From Zopfochytrium polystomum (taxonomy: Eukaryota > Chytridiomycota > Chytridiomycetes > Chytridiales > Chytridiaceae): a stretch of DNA of 63,663 nt. Location: positions 1 through 63,663 of the forward strand of contig JAIVFJ010000332.1 of the NCBI GenBank assembly GCA_025765615.1. The letters run 5' to 3'. How positions within the stretch are numbered: the first letter of the stretch is position 1; each line of letters starts with the position of its first letter. The notes under the pieces were generated by a model, which saw only the letters and a list, made by a program, of their open reading frames with translations, made no database searches and was not told the DNA's origin. This document shows, in pieces, positions 34,873-45,834 of this stretch. The position numbers and the translations under genes were made by a program.

Positions 34873-36260
34873 ATGGGTTCGTCCTTGCTGCTGTCGTCCC
34901 CGAGGTACTGGCAAGCATCGTTCTTTACCTCAACGGACAAGATATGCTGGCCTTACGATCTGTTATCCCGATCGGTGTTTGAGAATATTGAAGGAGGGGT
35001 GATGCGATTCGACCAGTTTCGCCATCAGGCACGTGAAGCGGTGGATCGCGCGGGCTCTCGACTCGGGTCAGACCTTCGAGGATGCGGCTACCGCTTGGGG
35101 ATCCGTTTACGAGGGCATCTGTTTCCTTCGGAAGGAGGACGAGAGACTCAGGAGCAGCGACATCGGAATGTAATGTAGCCGAATTTTAACCTCTCAACGG
35201 TTCAACGTCTGACCATCTTCAAGTAAGGTGGCCTGTCATGTTGAGGGCGGAGCCGTGGCCCAAACTGCCATCCTGCTACTGGGCTGCTGTCATTCTGCTC
35301 CTCCGACTAGACATTCGCCTGCTCTCCTTCTTCACCGGCTCAACCCTCGGATCGGCCGACGGTCGCGATATGGATGAGCTTTGCACATCAGTTAAGCGTA
35401 TCGGCCCTCGACTTCGCCCAGCGTTACTCGAGGTCGCGAGGCTTACTCGATCCGAGGTCGATATCCCACAACAATCCGAGCTGAAACTCCTTCCCTGCTT
35501 TTCAGCCTGCGTCGGGGTCCTAAACGACGCATCTCTCTTCGACAAGATCTCGCAGCGGCTCCAATCCAAGCAACTTCACCTCGACACCGACATCGCCATC
35601 GTCTTTGCCCTCCGCGCCGGCTCAAACGCGTTGGCTCTCCACCTCCTGGCCACGCACCCCTCGACCGCAACCGCAATGAACGGCTTCCCCCTGCAATTCG
35701 CCGTCCAAGAAGACAGGCGCGAAGTCCTCGACCGCATCCTCGCCAGCGGCCGCGCAGACCTCGGGAGCGTCGGGTACCGCTCGTCTCTGCTTCGCTTCGT
35801 CGCAGCCACCAACCGCGCGCACACGGCGCGGCTGCTGCTCGCGGCGCCAGGATTCAGCCCTGCGCTGGACAACTGCAACGCAGTGAGGGTCGCGATCGCG
35901 GGGCGATGTGTGGAGGTGTTTGAGGCGTTTGTGGAGCACGCGGGGCAGCTTCCGGTCGAGTTTGTGACGGCGGCGGACGGGCCGGTTTCGTTTGCTGTGA
36001 CGGAGCGCCGGCCAGACTTGGTTCACGAAATCGTGAAGCGTCGGTCTGACTCGGCCGGGAAGATTATGGACACTGCGATGGTGGTTGCGATCAAGCTTTG
36101 CGATCCTGCGCTCCTCGATCAACTGATTGAACTGCCTGGAGTCGATTTCGGGAACGGGTTTGTGCCTGTTTTTCGCCTTGCTGTCGAGAGGGATCATTTT
36201 GCACTTGTGGAGCGAATTCTGAATTTGATGAACGCGAAGAATATCGAAATGGTATTCTAA
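34873..36260 (+). CDS. F-box-like plus degenerate ankyrin-type repeat protein
   Basis: The clear part is the open frame 35238-36260, 340 codons. It has alpha-helical repeats with ankyrin-like spacing, such as LPLQFAVQEDRREVLDRILAS-type units and FAVTERRPDLVHEIVKR, without strong consensus. Upstream, 34875-34970 encodes VVPEVLASIVLYLNGQDML, an F-box-like N-terminus, and 35003-35170 encodes another plausible exon (RWIARALDSGQTFEDAATAW). Joints between the three parts are not resolved, and the ATG at 34873 is in a different frame from the F-box-like segment. This architecture, F-box followed by weak ankyrin repeats, recurs in other genes of this window. Confidence 0.5.
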
Positions 36261-37896
36261 GGGCAAAATAAACTCGTGCATTTCGGTGCTGTATATTTCT
36301 AAAATATCTCCAACGTTGAACCGAAATGTTTTCCTTGCACGTTCTCACGAGAGGGAGGAGGCTCCACAAAAACACGAAAATAATGGCTGCCAGATTCACA
36401 CTGGCTCGACGTTGAAGTTGCGCGAAGTGGAAACTGAGCATCCGTCGAGCGTGAATCGACGCAGCGATGGAGTCCCCTTTTCTCCCGCAAAACTGCGGGG
36501 TGGATCTGTGTTGATAAACCTCTACCCTCTGCGGCGTGCTTTGCACTTCACTTGGAACTCCAGGACACCAAGGTTCTTCAGGAAAAAGGGACGGCTACGC
36601 CGTCTGCTCCCCACATCAGGCGTAAGCCAGTCCCAGACGGGCGGATGCAGTTATGGGGTATTAAGAGTTGCCAAGCACTGCTCCGTGTATTGAGAACAAT
36701 TCCGACGTTCATGGTTAAGAACATAAGAGATGAGATATGCTCCGATTCTCATTCTGGACTGAAGGGCGTTTGGCGGGAGATCAATAATACGAGAATTAAG
36801 AAGTTTTCTTCTAAATTAAAAAACTCGGTTACCGTGACGCCTTGTTGCCTCCGCATCCTCAACCGCAACCCCAACCTCAATCTTCAGTCACAACCAGGTA
36901 ACATCAACAATCTGGAAGCTATTTTTGGTTTTTTTTTCAAGCTTTACCCTTTTCGTGAGACCGTGCAACGAAAACCCTTTCGCGCAACGCAGATCCACTA
37001 ATCGCCACTCTGGACGGAATGGAGGTTTTCTGGCAAAGAGAAATCGCGGCAAGAAATAAGAGATCAGCGTTGAGATTTCTGGCTCGCAGCTCACTCTTTG
37101 GTTTACGCAAACTAAGCAAAAAAAAATTATCAATCTTGTAGTTTTGACTGCTTCGGTCTTCCGAGCAGAGCAGGCTTTGTCGTTGCAACAGCAAGCGCCC
37201 CCGCTCGCCTCGTTCTCTCCGTCGCGTTCGACGCTGTGGACGCGCCGCCGAAGCAGTTGAGGAACTCGATCCGGCCTTGAAACAATGGAGTGGTTGGAGG
37301 GGGGCGAGAGCTTAGTATTGATCGTCTAACCCGGCTGATCCTCGCCAGAACCGGAACAAGTCGCACGACCTTCTCCGACTGTGCGCCGCCAAGGTTCCAT
37401 ATGTACGTCATGAACGGCGACGCCTCAACCGTCTGGGCGACTGTCTGTCTGTCGTCTTGCCTGTGGCTGTCAAGGCACTCGTCGTGCTCAGTGATCCATT
37501 TGACCCGACAAGCGGTGCAACTCGCAAATCCCGACGCCCGGTTGCACCGTGGGACGCGATCTTGAAGTCTCTGAGCACCGAACGTAGACCTGAACGTCGA
37601 AGGATTTTGTACAACACTATTTTTTTTTATATGATTTCCTTCACTTTAAAAAAAAAATCCGAAAAATTCACACAATCGTTCAATGTAGGGGGAGAACTAC
37701 GAGCAAGGGGAGAACTATGGGCAAGGGGGAAAATGCACAAATTCTAATGAACAGAAGGTTTCCAACAAACACATTTTGGCCATAAGAAGGGAGAAAAAAA
37801 AGTCCAACGACGATACAGCCTGAGGAGAAGGCGGATAGGACGAGCGTTCAATAGCAAACGCCATCCTGTGCTCCCACGAGCACCAGATCATGAAGC
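36261..37896 (+). other. Unassigned 1.6 kb stretch
   Basis: Holds several medium frames on both strands but none with a recognisable domain. Two segments resemble each other in inverted orientation (about 36322-36355 and 36945-36985), both able to encode a peptide like VFLARSHE. A T8 and A8 pair near 37620-37650 flanks a possible terminator of a small gene. Nothing here is supported as a gene. Confidence 0.35.
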
Positions 37897-38928
37897 TCAC
37901 TTTGCCTTCCTGAAAGGGCTCGCCATGAATCCGTGCCTCTCCGACGAGGCCGGCTTCCGCGGCCGGCGCAACGTACTCTTGGGCGGGGGAGCAGCAGAAC
38001 TTGCACTTTTTGGCCTTGACGTCAATCTTTTCGCAGCACTCTTCGCAGTCCCTTGGTCGTGGGCGCCTCGACCTTTTTCTTGCGGAGGAAGGCGGCCGAG
38101 TAGAGTTTGACCAGGAAGAAGACAACGACGGAGATCAGGATGAAGTTGATGAGGGTTTGGATAAAGTTGCCCCCTGATTCAAATGGGGAGGCGGGAGGAG
38201 TTGAGGAGAGGACGAGTTAGAACGAATCAATAAGGGCACCTCAAAGGTCCCAGCCCCATCCCCCCTCATCCAGCCCGACCCTCACTCTCACTCACAGTTC
38301 CACGTGACCGCGCCATCCGCCGTCGCCGCAGGCCTTTGAAGCGTACCCATGGTTCGCCCCCGTCGTGCAGTTCGCCGCCTTTCCGCATCGAATCACCAAG
38401 AACGTATCCGCAAGGTTGTTCTGGGTCGCCAGGCCGATGACGGGTGTGACGAAGGTCGTTAACGAGCGAGTTGACGATGGAGGTGAATGCGGCGCCGATG
38501 ACGACGCCGACGGCGAGGTCGACGACGGAGCCGCGGTTGATAAAGTTCTTAAAGTCCTCGAGGACGGAGAAGGCGGCGGCGCCCGTCTTTTTCAGGCCGG
38601 CAGTTGACGGAGCGGCCGGCTTTCTTGAGGCCGCCTTCTTTCTCGACGTCTGTGTGGACCTGGAGAACGCAGGAGAACAACGAGGTAGGTGATGGGCAGA
38701 AGGACGACAGATCAGTTGGGGCCACTGTTAGCCTCGTGTGTTTCTGAGGAGTTGTGCAAATGGCGGGTTGGTGGGGGAGATACATCGCGAGTGCCGGGGG
38801 GTGCGCAATCTCTCTCCCTCTCTATCTCTTGGTCCGACTCCGAGCAGGGCGGCGCGGTTGGAAGGACCGCCTGCTGCGTCGCGGGAGCCCCGCACCGCGT
38901 GAGCGCCACCAACCGTGTCGTCCGCCAT
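37897..38928 (-). CDS. mscL: MscL-type mechanosensitive channel, copy A, five single-base offsets
   Basis: Exons parallel those of copy B: MADDT (38928-38914), then the body from 38659 to about 38308, then 38172 to 37897. Conserved segments are [20 protein letters not shown] (TM1), [20 protein letters not shown] (TM2) and a [18 protein letters not shown] zinc-ribbon-like tail. The protein is MscL-like along its whole length, but the frame changes near 38597, 38451, 38330, 38050 and 37935. Each is explained by one extra base relative to copy B, and most nucleotide differences from copy B that I compared are synonymous. Bacterial MscL opens under membrane tension to release solutes. The first intron starts GTTGGT rather than GTGAGT. 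Either a recent pseudogene or sequence error. Confidence 0.85.
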
Positions 38929-39105
38929 ATTTGGAAGAATTGTCTTGTGTCGCCTTCTGCCTTCCAAACACGTGCCCTCACGTGGTTTCTCGAGCCAAAC
39001 CAAACCAAACCAAACCAAACCAAAAAAAAAAAAAAAAATAAAAATAAAAATTTATTGACACAGAACGACTGCATGCATGAGTTGTCCTCCGGCACAAGTA
39101 TGCGG
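38929..39105 (+). other. Short intergenic stretch with CCAAA repeats and A tract
   Basis: Four to five CCAAA units (38996-39022) run into a 16-base A tract. A (CATC)n repeat follows at 39110-39132. Confidence 0.6.
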
Positions 39106-39892
39106 TTACATCCATCCATCCATCCATCCATCAAGCACCTCAGTCAATGAGAACCTCTTTCTCCGACCATTTGTCATTGTCCGAGGCGCCCGACTGACTA
39201 CTCTCTGGATGTTGGTTGCCAGTAAAAGATTCACACCGTTTCCAGCGACTCTGATTCTGCTGTCACTCTGGCAAGCGAAATGTAATCTGTTCACCTCTGT
39301 GCCAAGTTTCAATAGAGCCCTGACAACGTTTTCGTTGCCTCTTTCTCACGCCGCCAAAAAGGGGGTTCGTTGGCGATACGATGTCGCGTTATGTCGCCTC
39401 CATTCATGACGAGGTGCTGGACAATGTCCACTGCTCCATACAAAGGCGCCTTTCACCAAATGGCTTCGACTGTTGACTGCAGTCTGACCATTTCAAAATT
39501 TTCTCTGCAGCAGGCTCTGGCAGGGTGTCCTGTGGTCCCAGCGCCGAGGGGTGCTGGCTGGGGAACTTCCCATCGATCAATGCGCCGCAGTCGAGAAAGA
39601 ACTCAGCGAGGTCCACCTGATCTGTGCGTACAGCCAAATGCAGCCCCGCCGTCGGCGCAAGCGAATTGAATCCGGTCGACTCCTGACAGCGTATCAGCGC
39701 TTTGACTTCCTCCACTTCGGCGCAGCCGTGCCAGGCCGACCACCGCGCGACAGGGCCGTGCGGCGTCTGCTTGTTCGCATCGCTTTCGGCTTCGGCGCCG
39801 CCCTGGGCTTTGCCAATATCGATCGGCTCCGCAGCCTTCCTCCGCTTCAACAAAAAAGAAGGAGGACCGCACAGCACCACCCAAAGATGCAT
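39106..39892 (-). CDS. Ankyrin-repeat-like protein, frames disrupted
   Basis: Minus-strand segments read AGLHLAVRTDQVDLAEFFLD and CGALID, then LYGAVDIVQHLVMNGGDI, then NENVVRALLKLGTEVN. Each is an ankyrin helix pair with the usual spacing. They lie in different frames, with no splice sites that join them well, so the gene is either broken or affected by indel errors. The first frame (39892-39404) has 162 codons. The N-terminal part has no domain. Function unknown; ankyrin repeats mediate protein binding. Confidence 0.5.
39110..39132 (+). repeat. (CATC)n repeat
   Basis: About six tandem CATC units at the 3' end of the ankyrin-like minus-strand gene, where they could be read as (WMDG)n. Confidence 0.9.
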
Positions 39893-39957
39893 GCACTACC
39901 AAATGGTGCACGCTATCATATTTGCAATCATCTTGCCCAAAACAACAGCGAGCGAAT

Positions 39958-40797
39958 CTAAAAATCGCTTCCAAATCGGAAGCAGTCCTGCGCGAACGTA
40001 AGAGTCCTCGAATCCCACCCCTCATACGTCAACACAGGCCGATCCTCTAGGCCCGCGCCGGCGGCAACCAACACCGGCGCATAGTGCTCGACGGTCGGGC
40101 ACGCCATCTTGTAGCTCGGCGCCTTGAACGTCTCTAACAGCGCGCGCCTCCTCTCTTCCGCCGTCCTCGTCTCCAACACAGCCCTTCTCACAACACCCTC
40201 AAACTCCTGCGCCCACGGTGCGACGCCTTTTGCGACGCCGAACCCGGTCCGCCGCATCTCGTACAGATTGTGCGTGACGCTGCCCGTTCCCGCAATGAGC
40301 ACGCCTTCGTCGCGGAGCGGCGCTAGGGCGCTTCCGAGTGAAAAGTAGTCGTCCGGGTTCTTGGTGACGGGCAGCGACAGCTGCAGCACAGGGAATTCGC
40401 ATCGCGGGAACATGTGCATGAGCATCGGGAACACGCCGTGGTCGAGCCCGCGGCCGGTTTCCCTCTGCGCGCTGAAGCCGGCCTCCTTCACCAACTCGAC
40501 CACGCGTGCCGCGAGGGCGGGGTCGCCGCGGGCGGGGTACTTTACGTCGTAAAAGTGTTTTGGGAAGCCGTAGTAGTCGTAGAGAAGGGAGTGGTGGGCG
40601 TCGGCGGAGACGCGGACGCCGCCGGTGGTTTCGTAGTGGGCGGAGACGACGAGGAGGGCTTTGGGCTTGTTGTTGCTGGCGAGAATTTTTTGGGCGAGGG
40701 AGACGAGGTACTGGAGGTCCTTGTCGTTGGGCTCGACGATCCAAAAGGGGTGGCCGTGGATGAGGAAGTAGGCCGGCTGACGGTCACCAGGTTTCAT
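39958..40797 (-). CDS. LigB-family extradiol dioxygenase (4,5-DOPA dioxygenase-like)
   Basis: An uninterrupted 279-residue frame without introns. The start MKPGDRQPAYFLIHGHPF places a metal-binding His near residue 14, and VVSAHYETTGGVRV supplies a second. LLYDYYGFPKHFYDV is the signature of the class III DODA group, and GLDHGVFPMLMHMFP carries the conserved His of the active site. Such enzymes use non-haem Fe(II) or Zn(II) to cleave catechol rings. In plants and fungi the group includes betalain-forming DOPA dioxygenases, but many members act on unknown substrates. Codon use and the lack of introns differ from most neighbours, which could reflect acquisition from bacteria; that is inference. 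Confidence 0.92.
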   Translation of the reverse strand: MKPGDRQPAYFLIHGHPFWIVEPNDKDLQYLVSLAQKILASNNKPKALLVVSAHYETTGGVRVSADAHHSLLYDYYGFPKHFYDVKYPARGDPALAARVVELVKEAGFSAQRETGRGLDHGVFPMLMHMFPRCEFPVLQLSLPVTKNPDDYFSLGSALAPLRDEGVLIAGTGSVTHNLYEMRRTGFGVAKGVAPWAQEFEGVVRRAVLETRTAEERRRALLETFKAPSYKMACPTVEHYAPVLVAAGAGLEDRPVLTYEGWDSRTLTFAQDCFRFGSDF

Positions 40798-40983
40798 ATT
40801 TTATTTCTTGTTTTGATCGTTTTGCAAGGGAAAATTTGGTGCTTGATGAAGAGGGGGACTTCGTGTGGAGGGTTTCTGTGTTTCTGAATGTTCGGGAAGG
40901 AAAGAAGCCTGATTCTTTTATGTACGGAAGCGAGGTGTCTGGCTGTTTGCTCCGACTGGATTCCGCCGCGCTGAAAGCTATTT

Positions 40984-42106
40984 CTAATTCTTGCGAGCGT
41001 CCATGTGCCTCCTTTCGTCTAGGCGGATCCCGGGTGGAGGGGCCGGCGGAAACCAACTCGAAGTATGCGAAGACACAGACCCACAGTAGACGGCAAAGGT
41101 ACCTGGATCGACGTGATATTTGCAGTGGCTTCGGCGGAAGGTTCCTTGGTTCCTACTTAACGCCAACATAGACCACCGCAACACACCTACTTGCTCCGAT
41201 ACTGTTGGGCCGTGCACCGCCGCGACAAAAAACTTCCCGCTCCTTTTCCAACCACTGCACTGCCGCCTCAGGCCCGTTCGCGCTCGCGTCGTCGAACGGC
41301 TCCCGTCGCGGTACTCCAGCTCAGCGCCGACTGCGGCCACCTCCGGAGCATGTTGACGCGCTGTTGCGCGCGGCCGACGAGTACTTCAGCGCGGTTCCGC
41401 TTCGTTTCGACCAGCGCAGTGGCGACATCGCCGTGGGTGCTGGCGGCGTCGATGGCGGCAGTGGTGCAGTCGGTGCTGAACGGGGTCAGGCGGCGCAGCC
41501 AAAGAGTCGAGCGCGACGTAACCCTGGGGGTGCCTGCGGGCTGAGGCGAGGTCCATGACGCCGCAGGCGTGGCGGGGAAAGTCTTGGAGGACGTCCGTGT
41601 GCAACTACTATTGCAGGACGGCGATGTGGCGGTTGCGGGTGCCGCCGCGGAGGTCGACCGTCATGCGGAGGGAGCATGCGGTTAGATCGCCCAAGCTCGT
41701 GGGCTGCACGGGCACGTCGGACGGCCGTGCCGCGGGATGCGGCCGTCGGTCGGCAGTCAGTCGTCGAGGTCGTGGGTGCAGATGATGGTGGGAGTCGAGA
41801 TCGTGGTGGGAGACCTTCCGTCTCTTGGGCGTCTCCTGCATGGCTAAGCGTAAGTCGAAATCGGGCCCGAGCATCGGATTGCTGATCGTGTTCTTCGAGG
41901 GTACCGGGCGGGCGGGAGCGCCACTCACCGACTCCGATTCTGGCTCGTGATCTCGGGGCACCGCCGAACCTCTCGCCGACAATTTTGTCCGAGAAAGAGA
42001 ACGTGGGGTCGCTCGGTGCCGACGGAGTATTGTCTTCTTCTTTTTTTGGTTTTATTTGTCGAAGGTTCCGCGTATGGGCAACGGCGAGTTGTGGCGCGAG
42101 AGACAA
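40984..42106 (-). pseudogene. Fragmentary ankyrin-like gene region
   Basis: Several minus-strand frames overlap. One reads a nuclear-type start (LGPDFDLRLAMQETPKRRK), and another contains FSTDCTTAAIDAASTHGDVA followed by TALVETK, which resembles the ankyrin units of the protein at 55056-55958. Further down, ASANGPEAAVQWLEKERE also fits. No single reading joins them. Calls of other frames in this region are likely shadows. Confidence 0.35.
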
Positions 42107-42372
42107 ACGGGCTCACAATTGCCCTAAAAAACAGAGCAGGCAGTGTCCACGGGCAACCAACTGAGTAACGCACGCGCTTTCAAGGAGGTCAACAAGAATA
42201 GGAAGACGCTAGGTAGTCCAGAAACACAAAAACGGTGGAAACGCAAGCACTGCGGCTCTAAAGGAAGGAGGCAACAAGTCGGAGGAGGAACGGGAGGGAA
42301 GGGAGAGAAACAGAGAATAGGGGGACGAACGGAGAAAGTGAAGGGGGCGACAACACAAACGAGAGCACACCA

Positions 42373-43284
42373 TCACTTGGACCGCTTGAACGGGCTGGTG
42401 ATGGAGAAGCCGTGGTGTTCCGGAGCGGTGACTTCGGGCGGGACGTACTCGGGGGCGGGCGAGCCGCAGAACTTGCATTTTTTCGCCTTGAGGTCAATCT
42501 TCTCGCAGCACTCCTCGCACTCCTTGGTCTTTGGCGCCTCGACCTTCTTCTTGCGGAGGAAGGCGGCCGAGTAGAGTTTGACCAGGAAGAAGACGACGAC
42601 GGAGATCAGGATGAAGTTGATAAGCGTTTGGATAAAGTTGCCCCCTTTTTTTTTTTAGTTTGTGGTCAGCAATAGCCAAGCAACAACCAATCTGTCCGCA
42701 AAGCGACACACTCACAGTTCCAAGTCACAGCACCGTCGGCGGTGGCAGCGGCTTTGGAGGCGTAGCCGTGGTTGCTTCCGGTGGTGCAGTTTGCCGACTT
42801 GCCGCAGCGAATGACCAAAAACGTCTGCTCGAGGTTGTTCTGAGTGGCGAGACCGATGATAGGGGTGACAAGGTCGTTGACGAGCGAGTTGACGATGGCG
42901 GTGAATGCGGTGCCCATGACGACACCGACGGCGAGGTCGACGACGTTGCCGCGGTTGATAAAGTTTTTAAAGTCCTCGAGGACCGAGAAGGCGGCGGCGC
43001 CCGTCTTTTTCAGACCCGAGCCGACGGCCTGGCCGGCCTTTTTGAAGCCGCCTTGCTTCTCGACGTCGGAGTGGATCTGCGGGGGAGGAGGACGTCAGCG
43101 GTGCTGAACCAATCAATAACCAGGCAGAGAATGCGGGCAGTGGTGATGCTGATGGAGGGGGGGTGGTGGTGGTGGGTGGGGATGGGATGGACGGGAGATT
43201 GGGTAGACGCAGTCGGTGACGAAGAAGGAGGAAGGGAGAGCGAGTGAGAGAGGGCGGCCGCACACTCACCGTGTCATCGGCCAT
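42373..43284 (-). CDS. mscL: MscL-type mechanosensitive channel, copy B, intact
   Basis: Three exons (43284-43270, 43076-42716, 42644-42373) give 215 residues with clean phases. The first exon is only five codons (MADDT). The core matches Msc[21 protein letters not shown] and the following TM1, an external loop with cysteines ([15 protein letters not shown]), then TM2 [20 protein letters not shown]. The C-terminus replaces the bacterial helical bundle with two CxxC-type pairs (CEEC, CKFC), a zinc-ribbon-like tail. Length exceeds bacterial MscL (about 136) through the N-terminal basic helix, loop and tail. It would release osmolytes under hypo-osmotic stress. Copy A lies 3.4 kb away on the same strand. 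Confidence 0.92.
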
Positions 43285-43968
43285 CGTTGTGTTCGATTTG
43301 TGTGGGAGCTGTTGGTTGAGAGACAAACGAGAAATATTCTTTGCGATTTTTTTTTCTTTTCTTTTTTTTATTTATTTTTTCTGTTGGGCGACCGATCGGG
43401 CGGGTGACTAACGCAAACATTTTGTGGAGGGAGGAGATGGTTGGTAAAAGGGACAGACAGACCTTCAGACAGACATTCAGACACACCTTCGGACAGACCT
43501 TCGGACAGAGAGTCAGACAGAGCATTACAGTGCCTATTCGAAGTCCCCTGATTCTGACAACATGAGGAGTTCGAAGAAAAAGTGTCAAAACGAGGCGCAC
43601 CGCGTCCTCGGTTTCGCATTCCAGGTCAATATGCCATCTCTAAACAGGGGTAAATATTTCATATACACAATACGTTTCTTATTTCAATTACAATTCCAAG
43701 CACACGAAATGCCTGCTCTGCCCCAACATTTTTCCTGTGCTACCTCCTCCCCATCCTCTTCCTCTTGCTCTTCTTCCCCGTCTTCCTCACGTTAGCCTCC
43801 TGGATCTGACCGCCGTTCCGGGCACGCACAACACTCCACCCTACCGCCCCCCCCCCAAATGAAAAAAACTCATTACGACTGGTGTCGTACCAAGAATAGT
43901 CACACAACAACACAAAAAAATTATTCTGGCAACGAACATATAAAAAATCTTGCAAGCAAGTATCGGTG
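43285..43968 (+). other. Intergenic with CAGA/TTCGGACAGA minisatellite
   Basis: About 43446-43520 holds imperfect repeats of a roughly 12-base unit resembling GACAGACCTTCG. It lies between the MscL copy B start and the first G-alpha gene. No gene is supported. Confidence 0.6.
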
Positions 43969-45380
43969 ATGCCTCAGATGATGTGCGGCTCTGCAGAGGC
44001 GCAAGAGGAGGCGGGCGCCGCCGCCATCGAAGCCTTCAAAGCCAGCAAGAAGATCGACAAGGAGATCCAGGAGGATGCCGCGAAGCGGAAGCGGACCGCC
44101 CGCGTCTTGATCCTCGGTCCGTTCCGACCACTCCAAATCACGCACCAGGAGACTGATCAAAGCCTTCAACCCATTCACTTCAACGATCCCCAAACCAGGC
44201 ACCGGCGACTCTGGCAAATCCACGGTCCTCAAACAGCTCAAGCTGCTCTACGGCAGCGACTTCCGCACCCGCCGAGCGCGACGACTACGCCCTGCGGCTC
44301 CGCGAGAACCTCTTCAACTCTGCAAAGCTGCTGATCAGATCGATGGAGGCCCTCGGTATACCGTTCGGAGGAGGCGAAGAGACCGGCCCGGCGGAAGACG
44401 CTTGAAAGGGTGAAAGCGGCCGCGGGGGTGCTGGCCGAGTTTGAGATCCCAGCCGGCCGTGCGGCGATCGGGAAGGGCGTTGTCGAGGCGCTGGAGGTGC
44501 TGTGGCGGGATCCGGGCGTGCAGAGATGTGCGCTGAGGGGGAACGAGTTTGCATTGCTGGACTCGTGCGAGTTGTGAGTTGTCCTCGACCCCATTCCCGC
44601 CCATGCTTTCGAGCCGTGACAGTTCCCCTCCCCACCCCTTCCCCCCAAAGCCTTATGCAAAACGCCAAGGAGATCTGCTCGCAATCATACACCCCTTCCA
44701 ACGACCACATAGTCCGCGTCCGGGTCATGACCACCGCCGTTTCCGAGACGAAGCTGACCGTCAAAGGCGCCGGCATCTCCTTCTTTGACGTGGGCGGGCA
44801 GAAACGCTTCCGCGCAAAGTGGGCGCCGTTCTTTGACGACGTCAACGCCATCATCTTTGTCGGCTCGTTGGGGTGCTACGATCAGAAGCTGGAGGAGGAC
44901 AGCGAGCTGAATCGAAGTTTGTATTTTTCAATCTGCGCCACGTTTGGCTGATCTCACCATATTCGGCGCTTTCTTTTTTTCAGTGGAAGACTCGGTGTCG
45001 GCGTTCGGCTGCATCTGCAATCACACCCTCCTGAAACACATACCCATTATTCTGTTCCTCAACAAGACCGATGTATTCGCAAACAAAGTCAAAACCTCGC
45101 CCATCGAACAGTATTTCCCAGACTACAAAGGTAAAACATGTTCTGAACTTAAGCCCTAATGATTCTCTGAAAACCCAAAATAACAACTCCAGGAGGCGCC
45201 TCAAAATCATCCGGAGCCAACTACTTTCTCGCGAAATACATGGCCGCGAACAGGAACCCCAACAAACAGGTCGTCACGCACTTCACCTGGGCGACCGATC
45301 GGCAGCAAACCCAAAAGATTTTGGAAGAGGTGGCCGAAGTAATATTAAATCAGTCCCTGGCTGCGGCGGGGATTGTCTGA
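43969..45380 (+). CDS. G-protein alpha subunit, copy A, two frame offsets
   Basis: Exons 43969-44116, 44199-44573, 44651-44916, 44984-45130 and 45193-45380. G1 is GTGDSGKST, switch I contains RVMTTAVSETK (the Arg that is normally ADP-ribosylated by cholera toxin is present), switch II is DVGGQKRFRAKW with the catalytic Gln, G4 is FLNKTD and G5 is FTWATD. Frame shifts by one base are needed near 44264 and 44394. The N-terminus is MPQMMCGSA or MCGSA, so neither start gives the Gly2 needed for N-myristoylation. The exon 1 donor is GTCCGT and the exon 3 donor GTTTGT. Copy B follows 450 bp downstream on the same strand, a tandem duplication. It would couple a receptor to effectors at the plasma membrane. 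Confidence 0.9.
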
Positions 45381-45834
45381 AGGAAGGCTTCGTTGTTGGC
45401 TCAGCTGTTCTTCTTTTTGGAATCCTCTCGTTGACACTATATGTAAAGAATAATGAAAAACCCGCTGCTTTGTATCTTAGAGACAAGATCTCTTTCATTT
45501 TTTGATGAGAGAATGGGGACTGTCGACACTGCTGCAGAATTGGCTGCCATTTTGCGGTTGCTGGTCCGCTCGGCCGAGTTTTGTCGGCATGGAGTCCCTC
45601 CTGATCAGGAGTGGTCGTCTGGGTCCTCTGCAGTAAGATTTTCGAGCCTTCCGGGCGTGGCCACCCTTATTTTAGAGTTCAGAACAATCGAGAAGCGGAC
45701 CGCTGTACTGGGTGGAAGTACAGGTCGTGAATGTGTTTTTTTTTTTTTTTCTTGTTTTTTTTTTGGCAGGAGTCCCCGTGAAAAGTCGTTCCCATTTGAT
45801 AAAAGGTACGAAGACCGGGGCGGATCCCCGAGCG

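Noticed and set aside
34677..34940. Minus-strand 87-codon frame upstream of WDR34
   Set aside because: It overlaps the WDR34 first exon in another frame and has no domain.
36286..36693. 135-codon plus-strand frame after the ankyrin-like gene
   Set aside because: Basic, low-complexity translation with no domain and no splice continuity.
38996..39022. CCAAA repeats as telomere-like sequence
   Set aside because: Too few units, wrong unit for fungal telomeres, and located between genes; looks like a simple repeat running into a poly-A tract.
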